A stretch of DNA of 64,000 nt. It comes from an uncultured Pelagibacteraceae bacterium (lineage in GTDB: Bacteria > Pseudomonadota > Alphaproteobacteria > Pelagibacterales > Pelagibacteraceae). This document shows positions 26,857 through 35,357 of this stretch, piece by piece. A program made the position numbers and the translations under genes. Position 1 is the stretch's first letter. The number at the start of each line of letters is the position of its first letter. Location: contig CACENB010000003.1 in assembly GCA_902561015.1 (NCBI GenBank), positions 1-64,000 on the forward strand. Direction: 5' to 3'. The notes beneath the pieces are model-generated. The model did no database searches and was not told where the DNA came from. It saw only the letters and a list, made by a program, of their open reading frames with translations.

Positions 26857-28065
26857 TTATATATATTGTGGATTTAGCTTATTTCTTACAAAAAATAATA
26901 AGATCAAGGAGATTAAAATATAAACAAATGAAACCATAGCAATTTGCTCAATAGAAAAGCCTCTATCTATCAAAAAACCGAATAAAGCTGTTCCAAAAGC
27001 AGTGGAAAAAACCATTAAAGCTGTAGTTAGAGCTTTAATTGAGCCAATAAATTTTACACCATAAATTTCAGCCCATGTTGATGAACCTAGAACATTGGCT
27101 AAACCATTAGAAATACCTATTAATCCAAGAAAAATAAAAGATGTTATTGGATTATTAAAATAAAATAAAACTAAAGTAGAAATTAACAAAGGTATATTCA
27201 TAAAGATTAAAAGTTTTCTGCTAGTAAACTTATCTATTAGAAATCCAGATCCTAGCAAAGTGAGCACAGACAATATTGAATAAACCATGAATGATTGAGC
27301 AATAACAAAAGAACCCCATTCCTTAGCTTCAGTAATGAAAGACTGATAAACAAATACACCAGTTGCAATCCACGGCATTGCTAACATATTTAAACATACA
27401 ATATAAAATCTATAATCTTTTATAACCTCAATTCTTTTCCATTGTTTAATTTCTTTTATTTCAGAGTCAGTTGGGTCTACTTGTTCTCTCGTATCAAAAT
27501 CCAATTTTTTAATTAAAAAAAATGATATCAAAGGTAAAAAAAGCAAAACTAAAATTGCAATAGATATCCAAATATTCTGCCAAGCTGTAATTGAAAGTAA
27601 ATAAACAATTAATACAGGTAAAATAAATTCAGCTGTTGAAAGACCAAACCAACCTACACTTAAGGCTTTCCCTCTAGATTTTGTAAAATACCTTGTAATT
27701 GTTGTAGTTGCAGTGTGAGACATTAATCCTTGTCCAGAAAATCTCATCAAAAAAACAGCTATAAATAAAAAAATTATTGAAGATATTTTTGAAAAAAAGA
27801 AACATGAAAATGCTAAGAGTAAAGTAACATAAAATGCAAATCGAAAAATATTGATATCATCAATTTTTTTTCCAACCCAAATTAAAAGAAAACTACTTAA
27901 TAAAGTGGCTGATGCATATATTGAGCCAAATTGTCCATGAGTGATAGAAAGTGTTTCTCTTATGCTCGAATTAAACAAACCTAAAAAAAAACTCTGTCCA
28001 AAACTAGAAAAAAATGTAAAAATAAATCCAAATATAATTACTTTTAAACTTAAACTATTAAACAT
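26857..28065 (-). CDS. MFS transporter, substrate unknown
   Basis: 402 residues with about twelve hydrophobic segments in two groups of six, separated near residue 200 by a charged cytoplasmic loop (DFDTREQVDPTDSEIKEIKQWKR). The major facilitator layout is supported by motif-A-like VGKKIDD after TM2 and SGFLIDKFTSRKL after TM8. It resembles oxalate/formate- or monocarboxylate-type MFS carriers, but I cannot name a substrate. It is divergent from the beta-hydroxyacid dehydrogenase gene with only 8 nt between start codons, so their promoters must lie inside each other's coding sequence or the genes share a neighbouring promoter; this tight arrangement is unusual. Confidence 0.85.
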   Translation of the reverse strand: MFNSLSLKVIIFGFIFTFFSSFGQSFFLGLFNSSIRETLSITHGQFGSIYASATLLSSFLLIWVGKKIDDINIFRFAFYVTLLLAFSCFFFSKISSIIFLFIAVFLMRFSGQGLMSHTATTTITRYFTKSRGKALSVGWFGLSTAEFILPVLIVYLLSITAWQNIWISIAILVLLFLPLISFFLIKKLDFDTREQVDPTDSEIKEIKQWKRIEVIKDYRFYIVCLNMLAMPWIATGVFVYQSFITEAKEWGSFVIAQSFMVYSILSVLTLLGSGFLIDKFTSRKLLIFMNIPLLISTLVLFYFNNPITSFIFLGLIGISNGLANVLGSSTWAEIYGVKFIGSIKALTTALMVFSTAFGTALFGFLIDRGFSIEQIAMVSFVYILISLILLFFVRNKLNPQYI

Positions 28066-28073
28066 AAAAAATT

Positions 28074-28943
28074 ATGAGTTGTAATGTTGCTTTCATAGGT
28101 CTTGGTGTCATGGGGTATCCAATGGCTGGTTATATATCAAAAGGTGGACACAATGTAACTGTTTTTAATCGAACAAAATCAAAAGCAGAAAAATGGATTA
28201 GTGAATACAAAGGTAAATTGGCTGAAAGTCCAGCTGAAGCAGCTAAAGATGCAGAATATATTTTTACCTGTGTTGGTAATGACAATGATTTAAGAGAAGT
28301 AACTTTTGGAAACAATGGTGCCTTCAAAACAATTAAAAAAGGTGCTGTTTATATCGACAACACTACAGCCTCTGCAACTATTGCAAGAGAAATTTACGAG
28401 TATGCAAAAAAAAATGGATTTGGTGCACTCGATGCTCCAGTATCTGGTGGACAAGCTGGTGCAGAGAATGGTGCACTAACAGTGATGATTGGTGGTGATC
28501 AAGCTGATTTTGATAAAGCAAAAGATAAAATTGATTGCTACAGTAAAAAGATGAAACTACTGGGTAGTGCTGGCAATGGACAACTTGCCAAAATGGTTAA
28601 TCAAATTTGTATTGCTGGTTTAGTTCAAGGTTTATCTGAAGCAATTAACTTTGGTATGAAAGCTGGACTGAATATGGAAGATGTAATTGAAGTTATTTCA
28701 AAAGGTGCAGCTCAATCATGGCAAATGGAAAATAGATATAAGACAATGATAGATGATAAGTTTGATTTTGGTTTTGCAGTCGATTGGATGAGAAAAGATT
28801 TAAAAATTGCAATGGATGAGGCAAAAAATAATGGCTCATTATTACCTGTCACAGAACTAGTAGATAAATATTACGGGGAAGTTCAAGGCATGGGCGGCAA
28901 TCGTTGGGATACTTCAAGTTTAATTAAAAGATTTAGAAAGTAA
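28074..28943 (+). CDS. 3-hydroxyisobutyrate dehydrogenase-family oxidoreductase
   Basis: 289 residues of the beta-hydroxyacid dehydrogenase family. The Rossmann motif VAFIGLGVMGYPMAG is at the N-terminus, NRTKSKAEK indicates preference for NADP(H) over NAD(H), DAPVSGGQAGAENGALTVMIGG is the substrate loop, and GNGQLAKMVNQI holds the catalytic lysine (K in LAKMVNQ). Members act on 3-hydroxyisobutyrate, tartronate semialdehyde, succinic semialdehyde or sulfolactaldehyde. The exact substrate is not decided by sequence. A PNPOx-like gene follows 3 nt later on the same strand. Confidence 0.88.
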   Translation: MSCNVAFIGLGVMGYPMAGYISKGGHNVTVFNRTKSKAEKWISEYKGKLAESPAEAAKDAEYIFTCVGNDNDLREVTFGNNGAFKTIKKGAVYIDNTTASATIAREIYEYAKKNGFGALDAPVSGGQAGAENGALTVMIGGDQADFDKAKDKIDCYSKKMKLLGSAGNGQLAKMVNQICIAGLVQGLSEAINFGMKAGLNMEDVIEVISKGAAQSWQMENRYKTMIDDKFDFGFAVDWMRKDLKIAMDEAKNNGSLLPVTELVDKYYGEVQGMGGNRWDTSSLIKRFRK

Positions 28944-28946
28944 AGT

Positions 28947-29546
28947 ATGCAGCCAGCATACTATGAAGATTTTGTAGAAATTCAAAATAAGTATTGGTCT
29001 ATGTTAGATGATGCTGTGACTAACAGAGGTTCACCATTTAGAATTCCAGTTTTTATTTGTGCTCATCAAAACGAAGTTGATGGCAGAATTGTAGTTTTAC
29101 GTAAATCAGATAGAGCAAGCAATCTATTACAATTTCATACAGACTTAAGATCTCCTAAAGTCGATATTCTAAAAAAAAATAAGAATGCCTCTCTAGTTTT
29201 CTACGATAAAGAAGAAAAGATACAATTAAGAGTAAAAGTAGAATGTGAAGTTAATAATCAAAATTCTACAACTGAAGAGTCATGGAAGAAAACTCAACAT
29301 ATAAGTAGACGTTGTTATTTAACTGATAGCCCTCCTGGAACTACTTCAGAAAATCCAACTTCTGGAATGATATCTAAATTAGAAGATTTCGATTACACAA
29401 TGAAACAAAGTGAAGAAGGTTATAAAAATTTCACTGTAATTAAATGTAAAATTAAATCTATTGAATGGCTTTATCTTGCAGCCAAAGGTCACCGTAGAGC
29501 AAAGTTTGATTTAGAAACTAATAAAATGGATTGGTTGGTTCCTTAA
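28947..29546 (+). CDS. Pyridoxamine 5'-phosphate oxidase-related FMN-binding protein
   Basis: 199 residues with a PNPOx split-barrel pattern: GRIVVLRKSDRASNLLQFHTD corresponds to the flavin-binding strand pair, followed by KVDILKKNKNASLVFYD and a C-terminal EWLYLAAKGHRRAKFD, where the RA.F motif closes the active site in PdxH-like proteins. The central SRRCYLTDSPPG region resembles the Alr4036-type subgroup rather than true PdxH (which has R.VLLKG and a C-terminal LAP). It probably reduces or oxidises a small molecule with FMN. It follows the dehydrogenase by 3 nt, so the two are an operon. Function unknown. Confidence 0.75.
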   Translation: MQPAYYEDFVEIQNKYWSMLDDAVTNRGSPFRIPVFICAHQNEVDGRIVVLRKSDRASNLLQFHTDLRSPKVDILKKNKNASLVFYDKEEKIQLRVKVECEVNNQNSTTEESWKKTQHISRRCYLTDSPPGTTSENPTSGMISKLEDFDYTMKQSEEGYKNFTVIKCKIKSIEWLYLAAKGHRRAKFDLETNKMDWLVP

Positions 29547-29578
29547 TATCTTATAATTAATTAAACAAGCCTTAGGGA

Positions 29579-30220
29579 CTATTTTTTTAAAAAGTTAGTA
29601 ATACTTTTTTTTATTGTTTCTGCAATAATTAATACCCCTTTTTCATTTGGATGTATTCCGTCAGCCTGATTTAAACTTGGATTAAGAGCTACTCCTTTTA
29701 AAAGAAATGGAATTAATTCTAACTCAAATTTTTTTGATAAATCAGGATAGATCTTGTCAAATTTTTTTTTATAATTTAACCCATTTGTTGGTGAAGCAAT
29801 CATGCCAGCAAGTATAATTTTGATATTATTACTTGTTATAATGTTAATTATATCCTCTAAATTTTGCTTTGTTTGATCTGGGTTAATTCTTCTTAACATG
29901 TCATTTGCTCCAAGACCAATAATTATTAAATCGTAACTTGTATCTGATAATTCATCCTCAATTCTATCTAAACCATCTGAAGATGTATCTCCGGAAATAC
30001 TGCCATTAAAAATTTGAATTTCATATTTATCAGATTTTAAACTTTTTTCTAATACAACAGATAAATGGTCATCCTCAGGTAAGCCATAACCTGACATTAG
30101 GCTATCACCAAATAACAATACCTTTTCTATTTTAATTTGTGATTTTTTTTCACTACAACCAACTACTATTGCAGCTACTAAAACAAAGACCAAGACCCTT
30201 AAAAAATTTTTTTTAGACAC
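29579..30220 (-). CDS. SGNH-hydrolase lipoprotein, TesA-like arylesterase/lysophospholipase
   Basis: 213 residues. A signal peptide ends in the lipobox VVGC (Cys at residue 22), so it is a predicted lipoprotein. SGNH catalytic blocks are in order: GDSLMSGYG (nucleophile Ser), GSISGDTS (Gly), GLGANDML (Asn) and DGIHPNEKG (Asp/His). It should hydrolyse ester or thioester bonds at the envelope. The start is GTG at 30220; the only upstream sequence in frame is a copy of its own first codons followed by a stop. It is 30 nt downstream of the serine-hydrolase pair. Confidence 0.87.
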   Translation of the reverse strand: MSKKNFLRVLVFVLVAAIVVGCSEKKSQIKIEKVLLFGDSLMSGYGLPEDDHLSVVLEKSLKSDKYEIQIFNGSISGDTSSDGLDRIEDELSDTSYDLIIIGLGANDMLRRINPDQTKQNLEDIINIITSNNIKIILAGMIASPTNGLNYKKKFDKIYPDLSKKFELELIPFLLKGVALNPSLNQADGIHPNEKGVLIIAETIKKSITNFLKK

Positions 30221-30238
30221 TAAAAAATTTTTTTTAGA
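30200..30238. repeat. Two tandem copies of an 18-nt AT repeat at the SGNH gene start
   Basis: TAAAAAATTTTTTTTAGA occurs at 30200-30217 and again at 30221-30238, period 21 nt. One copy is inside the first codons of the SGNH gene and the other is just upstream in the same frame, ended by a TAA. Each copy can fold on itself (AAAAAA/TTTTTT). It looks like a small local duplication, exactly seven codons long, that may have moved the start codon. Confidence 0.7.
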
Positions 30239-30250
30239 TTATCTAATAGA

Positions 30251-31681
30251 CTAGGATCCATTTTTAATTACTGAATGGGCAATTTTTGTCCAATTATAGG
30301 TTGTATGTATCGAATTAATAACAATTATACGTCCACGATCAAAATCAATCATTATTGATTGACCACCATTTCCATCCATACCCATAATTGTTCTATCTTT
30401 CATACCTGAATAATCTGTATGAAAAAAACCTGCATAACCTTTAGGATTTAGAAAACTGTTTTTATCATTTTTGTACGAGTGATTTTTTTTAATTCTATTT
30501 TTATAAATATTTTTTAGATATTTACCAACGCACGTATCATTTTGCCAATCATCTAACATTGCTTTTGCAATTCTCATATAATCATATCTAGTAGCCCAAA
30601 ATTGATTTGTTAAAATACCATCATCATATGTTCCGTCCTTGTGTTTTGAAAATATAGCATAATTTTTAATTTTCGATTTTTCCCTAAATGTTTTGTCTAA
30701 AATCTTTTGGTAATCACCGTTTGACTTATACCAAATATAGTTAATTAAAATTATTGGAGGAAATCCATTATAATTATATTTTTTTTTCGATTTTTCTGAA
30801 CCTTTAAATACACCTTCCATGTGGTATCTAATAGGTGCAAATCCTGCCATCTTGCCAGTTTTTTTAATTCTTTTCTCAAGAGTTACATATTTTTGATCTC
30901 CTGAAGCCATGTTAAGAAGGTCAATTATTCGTTGCCCATCATAAACTGTATTTTTTAATAACGGATAATCATCGATTTTTGATTCAACACTGTCAATATA
31001 TCCACCACAAACAGCATGCCCTAGCATATATGATACCATTGTTTTACCAACTGATGATGAAAGAAATTTAGCCCCATCATGCACCAGTATACCAAATCGA
31101 TCATCTGGACTTTTTTTATCTACGGTGATTTTACCGTTTTCAAATAACAGATAACTCATTATAGGTGATTTCTTAAGTTCTTTATCTACGTTTTTATCTT
31201 CACGTAAATCAAATTCAAATTCATATGGATTTGATGAAGCTTCAATTAAATATTTATCATTTGATAAATCTGCTTTTTTACTTCTAACAAATCCATAATA
31301 TAACAAAGTATCATCATTAATATTTTTTGCATTCCATGGTATTGAATGACGAATTTTACCATCTTTTTTTTTAAAAAACTTTATTTTGAGTTTATTTTTA
31401 TATTTTTTGTGGTCTGCCCACTTATATCCGTCTTCACCATAACTTTGATCACCATCTAAAACACATTGTTTTTTAGGTTTTCCAACTTCCTCAAAACATC
31501 TTGGTCCTGCGTCCCATCTTGTACAATTTTTACACTCATCATAATCTTTATTAACTTCTATGTATTGTGTATGATTATTGATAAGAAACCATTCATTTAA
31601 CGCTTCTTCATATTTATCTTTTGCATTTACATTAACACTTAAAATTAATGAGAGAATTAAAGTTAAAAATATTTTTTTCAT
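30251..31681 (-). CDS. Secreted serine hydrolase, beta-lactamase/DD-peptidase fold, copy 1
   Basis: 476 residues. A signal peptide (MKKIFLTLILSLILSVNVNA, cut about 20/21) is followed by a cysteine-rich segment with Cys 50, 53, 62 and 73. Then comes a class C beta-lactamase-like region: S210-V-G-K213 as SxxK in LSSSVGKTMVSY, a later KYNYNGF where the YxN motif is expected but reads Y-N-G, and GMDGNGGQSIMIDF as the third motif with flanking strands. Paralogue of the next gene, 7 nt away; both are probably one transcript. Family members hydrolyse esters, amides or peptidoglycan peptides; beta-lactam resistance should not be inferred. Confidence 0.7.
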   Translation of the reverse strand: MKKIFLTLILSLILSVNVNAKDKYEEALNEWFLINNHTQYIEVNKDYDECKNCTRWDAGPRCFEEVGKPKKQCVLDGDQSYGEDGYKWADHKKYKNKLKIKFFKKKDGKIRHSIPWNAKNINDDTLLYYGFVRSKKADLSNDKYLIEASSNPYEFEFDLREDKNVDKELKKSPIMSYLLFENGKITVDKKSPDDRFGILVHDGAKFLSSSVGKTMVSYMLGHAVCGGYIDSVESKIDDYPLLKNTVYDGQRIIDLLNMASGDQKYVTLEKRIKKTGKMAGFAPIRYHMEGVFKGSEKSKKKYNYNGFPPIILINYIWYKSNGDYQKILDKTFREKSKIKNYAIFSKHKDGTYDDGILTNQFWATRYDYMRIAKAMLDDWQNDTCVGKYLKNIYKNRIKKNHSYKNDKNSFLNPKGYAGFFHTDYSGMKDRTIMGMDGNGGQSIMIDFDRGRIIVINSIHTTYNWTKIAHSVIKNGS

Positions 31682-31688
31682 AATTTAC

Positions 31689-33158
31689 TTATTTACCATT
31701 TTTAATTACTGAATGGGAAATTCTTTTCCAATTATAATTTGAATGCATTGTATTAATAACAACAATTCTACCTTGATCAAAATCAATCATAATACTTTGA
31801 TTACCTTTACCAACCATCCCCATTATATTCCTTCCACGCATTCCTGGATAGTCTGCGTAGAACTGCCCAGCATATGATTTGGGATTTAAACTCGGACTTT
31901 TGTCATCTTTCCATTTATCATTTTTTGGAATTCTTCTATCATGAATATCTTTTAAATATTTTCCAACACAAGTATCATTTTGCCAATCATCCAACATTGC
32001 TTTAGCTATTCTCAGATAATCATACCTTGAAGCTCTAAACGAATATCTTAAAGGTCCATCTTCATCTCTTACTTTATACTCTTTTAAAATTTTATTATTT
32101 CTATTGTTATCTTTAACATTTTTGTCATTCATTTTTAAAAACCATACATCATTTTCAACTTTTGCTTTATCTATAAATATTTCATCTAAAAGATTTTGAA
32201 ATTGACCTTCAGATTTAAACCAAACATAGTTTATTAAAATATTGGTTATAAAATTAGTGTATTGATATTTATTTTTTGCCTTTTTTGAGTTTTTAAAAAC
32301 TCCCTTCTGCAAGTGAAATTCAACGGTATTTGCGTTTGCATTTTTTTTGTATTGGTTAGTTTTTAAATTCTTGTCTGCATATTTATGATGACCAGCAGCC
32401 ATATTTAAAAGATTTATTAATTCTTGATCATAGAAAAGTGTGTTTTTCAATAATGGCCAGTCATTTAATTTGGTATCGACACTATCAATATAACCTTTGC
32501 AAATAGCATGACCTGTTACATAAGATACAATACTTTTTCCAACAGACATGCTGGTAAACTGGGTATTATTATCATACAAAATTCCAAAACGATCTTTTGG
32601 TGATATTTCATCTATTGTAATTTTACCGTCTTCGTAAAGTAAGTAACTAAGCAAAGCTGTTTTTTGCATATGTTTTTTTATATATTTCGAAATTTTGTCA
32701 TCTCTTAATTCGGTTTTAAATTTATAAGGATTTTTTGATGCTTTAGAGCCAGCACGGTCATGTTCATCATCATTATCTAGGTATCTAAATAAATAATATA
32801 TTAAAGTATCTTTATTTGGGTTTGTACCCCAAGGTATTTCTGACGATTTATAAAACTTAACATTTAAATTAGTTTTATATTTTTTGTGGTCTGCCCACTT
32901 ATATCCGCCCTCACCATAACTTTGATCACCATCTAAAACACATTGTTTTTTAGGTTTTCCAACTTCCTCAAAACATCTTGGTCCTGCGTCCCATCTTGTA
33001 CAATTTTTACACTCATCATAATTTTTATTAATTTCTAAATATTGAGTATGATTATTATTTTCTAACCATTTAATAAATTTATTAAATTTACTATCTGTTG
33101 CATTTGCATTTACACTTAAAATAAATGAGAGAATTAAAGTTAAAAATATTTTTTTCAT
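31689..33158 (-). CDS. Secreted serine hydrolase, beta-lactamase/DD-peptidase fold, copy 2
   Basis: 489 residues. Same layout as copy 1: signal peptide MKKIFLTLILSFILSVNANA, the same four cysteines (50, 53, 62, 73), S205-V-G-K208 as SxxK, KYQYTNF giving an intact Y-T-N, and GMVGKGNQSIMIDF. The two proteins share the last ~50 residues and the Cys-rich segment closely but differ over the middle, including an insertion in copy 2 (about residues 320-350). It lies first in the pair; the 29-nt gap to the carbonic-anhydrase-like gene upstream carries no obvious terminator. Confidence 0.72.
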   Translation of the reverse strand: MKKIFLTLILSFILSVNANATDSKFNKFIKWLENNNHTQYLEINKNYDECKNCTRWDAGPRCFEEVGKPKKQCVLDGDQSYGEGGYKWADHKKYKTNLNVKFYKSSEIPWGTNPNKDTLIYYLFRYLDNDDEHDRAGSKASKNPYKFKTELRDDKISKYIKKHMQKTALLSYLLYEDGKITIDEISPKDRFGILYDNNTQFTSMSVGKSIVSYVTGHAICKGYIDSVDTKLNDWPLLKNTLFYDQELINLLNMAAGHHKYADKNLKTNQYKKNANANTVEFHLQKGVFKNSKKAKNKYQYTNFITNILINYVWFKSEGQFQNLLDEIFIDKAKVENDVWFLKMNDKNVKDNNRNNKILKEYKVRDEDGPLRYSFRASRYDYLRIAKAMLDDWQNDTCVGKYLKDIHDRRIPKNDKWKDDKSPSLNPKSYAGQFYADYPGMRGRNIMGMVGKGNQSIMIDFDQGRIVVINTMHSNYNWKRISHSVIKNGK

Positions 33159-33187
33159 AAATAAATATTATCTAATTTATTGACTTT

Positions 33188-33700
33188 TTAGAATATAGAT
33201 TTTGAATATTTTTTCCAATTATCTTGGTAATGTTTTGTATTTTCCCAAACTGCCTTTTTTTCTTCTTCGGTTACTTCTCTAACAACTTTACCTGGTGAAC
33301 CAACGACTAGTGAATTATCAGGAATTACTTTGTTTTCTGTGATTAAAGCTTTTGCACCTATAATACAATTTTTACCGATCTTAGCATTATTTAGAATCAC
33401 TGCACCGATGCCTATTAAACTATTATCTCCAACTGTACATCCATGAAGCATAACAAGGTGTCCAACGGTTACATCTTTTCCAACTTTTAAAGGGCAGCCT
33501 GGGTCTGTATGCAGAACACATCCATCTTGAACGTTTGATCCCTCACCTATATGAATATTTTCAATATCGCCTCTTAAAGTTGCATTAAACCAAACGCTAG
33601 TATTTTTTTCTAAAGTAACATCGCCAATGACTACTGCATTTGGAGCCACCCAATTTTCGCCAGAGTTTTTTGGTTTTTTATCTTTTAAATCGTAAAACAT
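33188..33700 (-). CDS. Gamma-carbonic-anhydrase-like hexapeptide protein (YrdA/CaiE/PaaY family)
   Basis: 170 residues forming a left-handed beta-helix with hexapeptide repeats from about residue 18 to 135. Signature positions are [42 protein letters not shown] and [12 protein letters not shown]; the three metal-binding histidines are the H of VLHTD, GHLV and LHGC. The C-terminus is a helix ([17 protein letters not shown]). Members are zinc- or iron-dependent carbonic anhydrases or thioesterases of unsure role. It diverges from the thioredoxin-like gene with 20 nt between starts. Confidence 0.9.
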   Translation of the reverse strand: MFYDLKDKKPKNSGENWVAPNAVVIGDVTLEKNTSVWFNATLRGDIENIHIGEGSNVQDGCVLHTDPGCPLKVGKDVTVGHLVMLHGCTVGDNSLIGIGAVILNNAKIGKNCIIGAKALITENKVIPDNSLVVGSPGKVVREVTEEEKKAVWENTKHYQDNWKKYSKSIF

Positions 33701-33720
33701 AATTTATATATTATTACATT

Positions 33721-34275
33721 ATGCCATTACAAACTCCAATATGTGATTTCGGCCAAAAGGCTCATGACTTTAGGTTAAAATCTACAGAAAATAAAATTAT
33801 TTCTCTAAATGACATTAAAGGTGAAAACGGAACTTTAATAATGTTCATTTGTAACCACTGCCCATACGTCAAAGCAGTGACCAAAGATATTGTTGATGAT
33901 TGTAATAAATTAAAAGAGTTAGGTATTAATTCAGTAGCTATATGTGCTAATGATGCAGAAAATTATCCAGAGGATTCATTCGATAATATGATCGAATTTG
34001 CCAAAAAAAACCAATTTAGTTTTCCGTATTTAAGTGATGAGTCACAAGAGGTCGCTAAAACTTATGATGCAGTATGCACGCCTGACTTTTTTGGCTATAA
34101 TAAAAACTTGGAGCTTCAATATAGAGGAAGACTAAGAGAATTAAAAAACTTAATTCCTGTAAGAGATGGGGATAGTGACCTCCTGAAAGCTATGAGACTA
34201 ATAGCTGAAACTGGCAAAGGGCCAGAGAGTCAAGTCCCGAGTGCTGGCTGTGGTATTAAGTGGAAAACTAATTAA
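33721..34275 (+). CDS. Thioredoxin-family (AhpC/TSA-like) protein
   Basis: 184 residues with a thioredoxin fold of the redoxin type. The N-terminal CDFGQKAHDFRLKSTENKIISL is peroxiredoxin-like, and the active-site motif is CNHCPYVKA (CxxC followed by P-Y-V-K), typical of a family of thioredoxin-like proteins with a conserved cis-Pro at AVCTPDFF. A C-terminal SAGCGIKWK adds a further Cys. It probably reduces disulfides or peroxides in the cytoplasm; there is no signal peptide. It overlaps the next glycosyltransferase by one base. Confidence 0.85.
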   Translation: MPLQTPICDFGQKAHDFRLKSTENKIISLNDIKGENGTLIMFICNHCPYVKAVTKDIVDDCNKLKELGINSVAICANDAENYPEDSFDNMIEFAKKNQFSFPYLSDESQEVAKTYDAVCTPDFFGYNKNLELQYRGRLRELKNLIPVRDGDSDLLKAMRLIAETGKGPESQVPSAGCGIKWKTN

Positions 34276-35357
34276 TGTATTTAATCGCTACAAGATCTTT
34301 TCCACCAGAAATTGGTGGAATGCAAAGTTTAATGTGGGGTCTCGCACGAGAGATGTCAAAAAACTTTATGATTAAAGTTTTTGCTGATTATTATGAAAAT
34401 CACAAAGAATTTGATGAAGACGTAAATTTTTCTATTGAAAGAGTTGGTGGTCTTAAATTTTTAAGAAAAATTAGAAAAGCCCAATTAATTAATGAGTTTC
34501 TCAAAGATAATAAAGTTCAAGGAATTATAGCTGACCATTGGAAAAGTTTAGAATTAATTAAATCTAATAAGAAGAAATATTGCTTGATACACGGTAAAGA
34601 AATTAATCATCCAAAAGATAGTTACCAAAATAAAAGGATTATGAAAGTGTTTGATAAAGTCGAAAAAATAGTTGCTAACTCTGAATATACAAAGAACCTA
34701 GCTATTAATATTGGCATAAATCCTGACAAAATTATAGTTATAAATCCTGGGGTAAACCCTCCTAAAGACCTAAATAAAAAATCTTTAGATAAAGTTGAAA
34801 GTTTACTCAAAATAAAAACACCACGCCTAATCACTGTCTCAAGATTTGATAAAAGAAAAAATCATGAAAAAGTATTAATGGCTTTAAGAAACTTAAAACA
34901 AATTTATCCAGATATAGTCTATATTTGTATAGGTTATGGGGATGAGGAAAAAAATATTAAAGACTTAGTCAAAGAGCTTGATTTAAGTTCACAAGTAATG
35001 TTTTTCAAAGAAATTAGTGAAGATTTAAAAAATGCTTTAATAGCAAAATCAAATATCTTTGTGATGCCATCAATTATTCACAAGAAGTCTGTTGAAGGAT
35101 TTGGAATAGCTTACGTAGAAGCTGCTCAGTATGGTGTTGCTTCTCTTGGTGGTAAAGATGGAGGTGCCTCTGATGCTATCAAGCATGATACAACAGGATT
35201 AATTTGTGATGGAAATGAGTTAGAAGATATTTATTCTTCTTTAAATTCTATGTTAGAAAATAAAAAATATTTAGAGTTAGGTAAAAATGCAAGAGAATAT
35301 TCTTCTAAATTTAGTTGGTCTAATACAATAGAAGAATATAAAAAGATCTTACAATAA
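34275..35357 (+). CDS. Glycosyltransferase, GT4 family
   Basis: 360 residues with a GT-B fold. The N-terminal ATRSFPPEIGGMQSLMWGLA is the usual glycine-rich acceptor side motif, INPGVNPP separates the domains, LITVSRFDKRKNHEKVLMAL is the donor-domain opening, and EGFGIAYVEAAQYGVASLG is the EX7E motif of GT4 retaining enzymes. It transfers a sugar from a nucleotide donor to an envelope or glycolipid acceptor. It converges with the GT9 heptosyltransferase-like gene with a 9-nt overlap. The acceptor is unknown. Confidence 0.87.
   Translation: MYLIATRSFPPEIGGMQSLMWGLAREMSKNFMIKVFADYYENHKEFDEDVNFSIERVGGLKFLRKIRKAQLINEFLKDNKVQGIIADHWKSLELIKSNKKKYCLIHGKEINHPKDSYQNKRIMKVFDKVEKIVANSEYTKNLAINIGINPDKIIVINPGVNPPKDLNKKSLDKVESLLKIKTPRLITVSRFDKRKNHEKVLMALRNLKQIYPDIVYICIGYGDEEKNIKDLVKELDLSSQVMFFKEISEDLKNALIAKSNIFVMPSIIHKKSVEGFGIAYVEAAQYGVASLGGKDGGASDAIKHDTTGLICDGNELEDIYSSLNSMLENKKYLELGKNAREYSSKFSWSNTIEEYKKILQ

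Noticed and set aside
30251-33158. Antibiotic-resistance beta-lactamases
   Set aside because: Only the general fold and SxxK motif are seen; the extra Cys-rich domain and marine context point to other hydrolysis, so no resistance claim is made.
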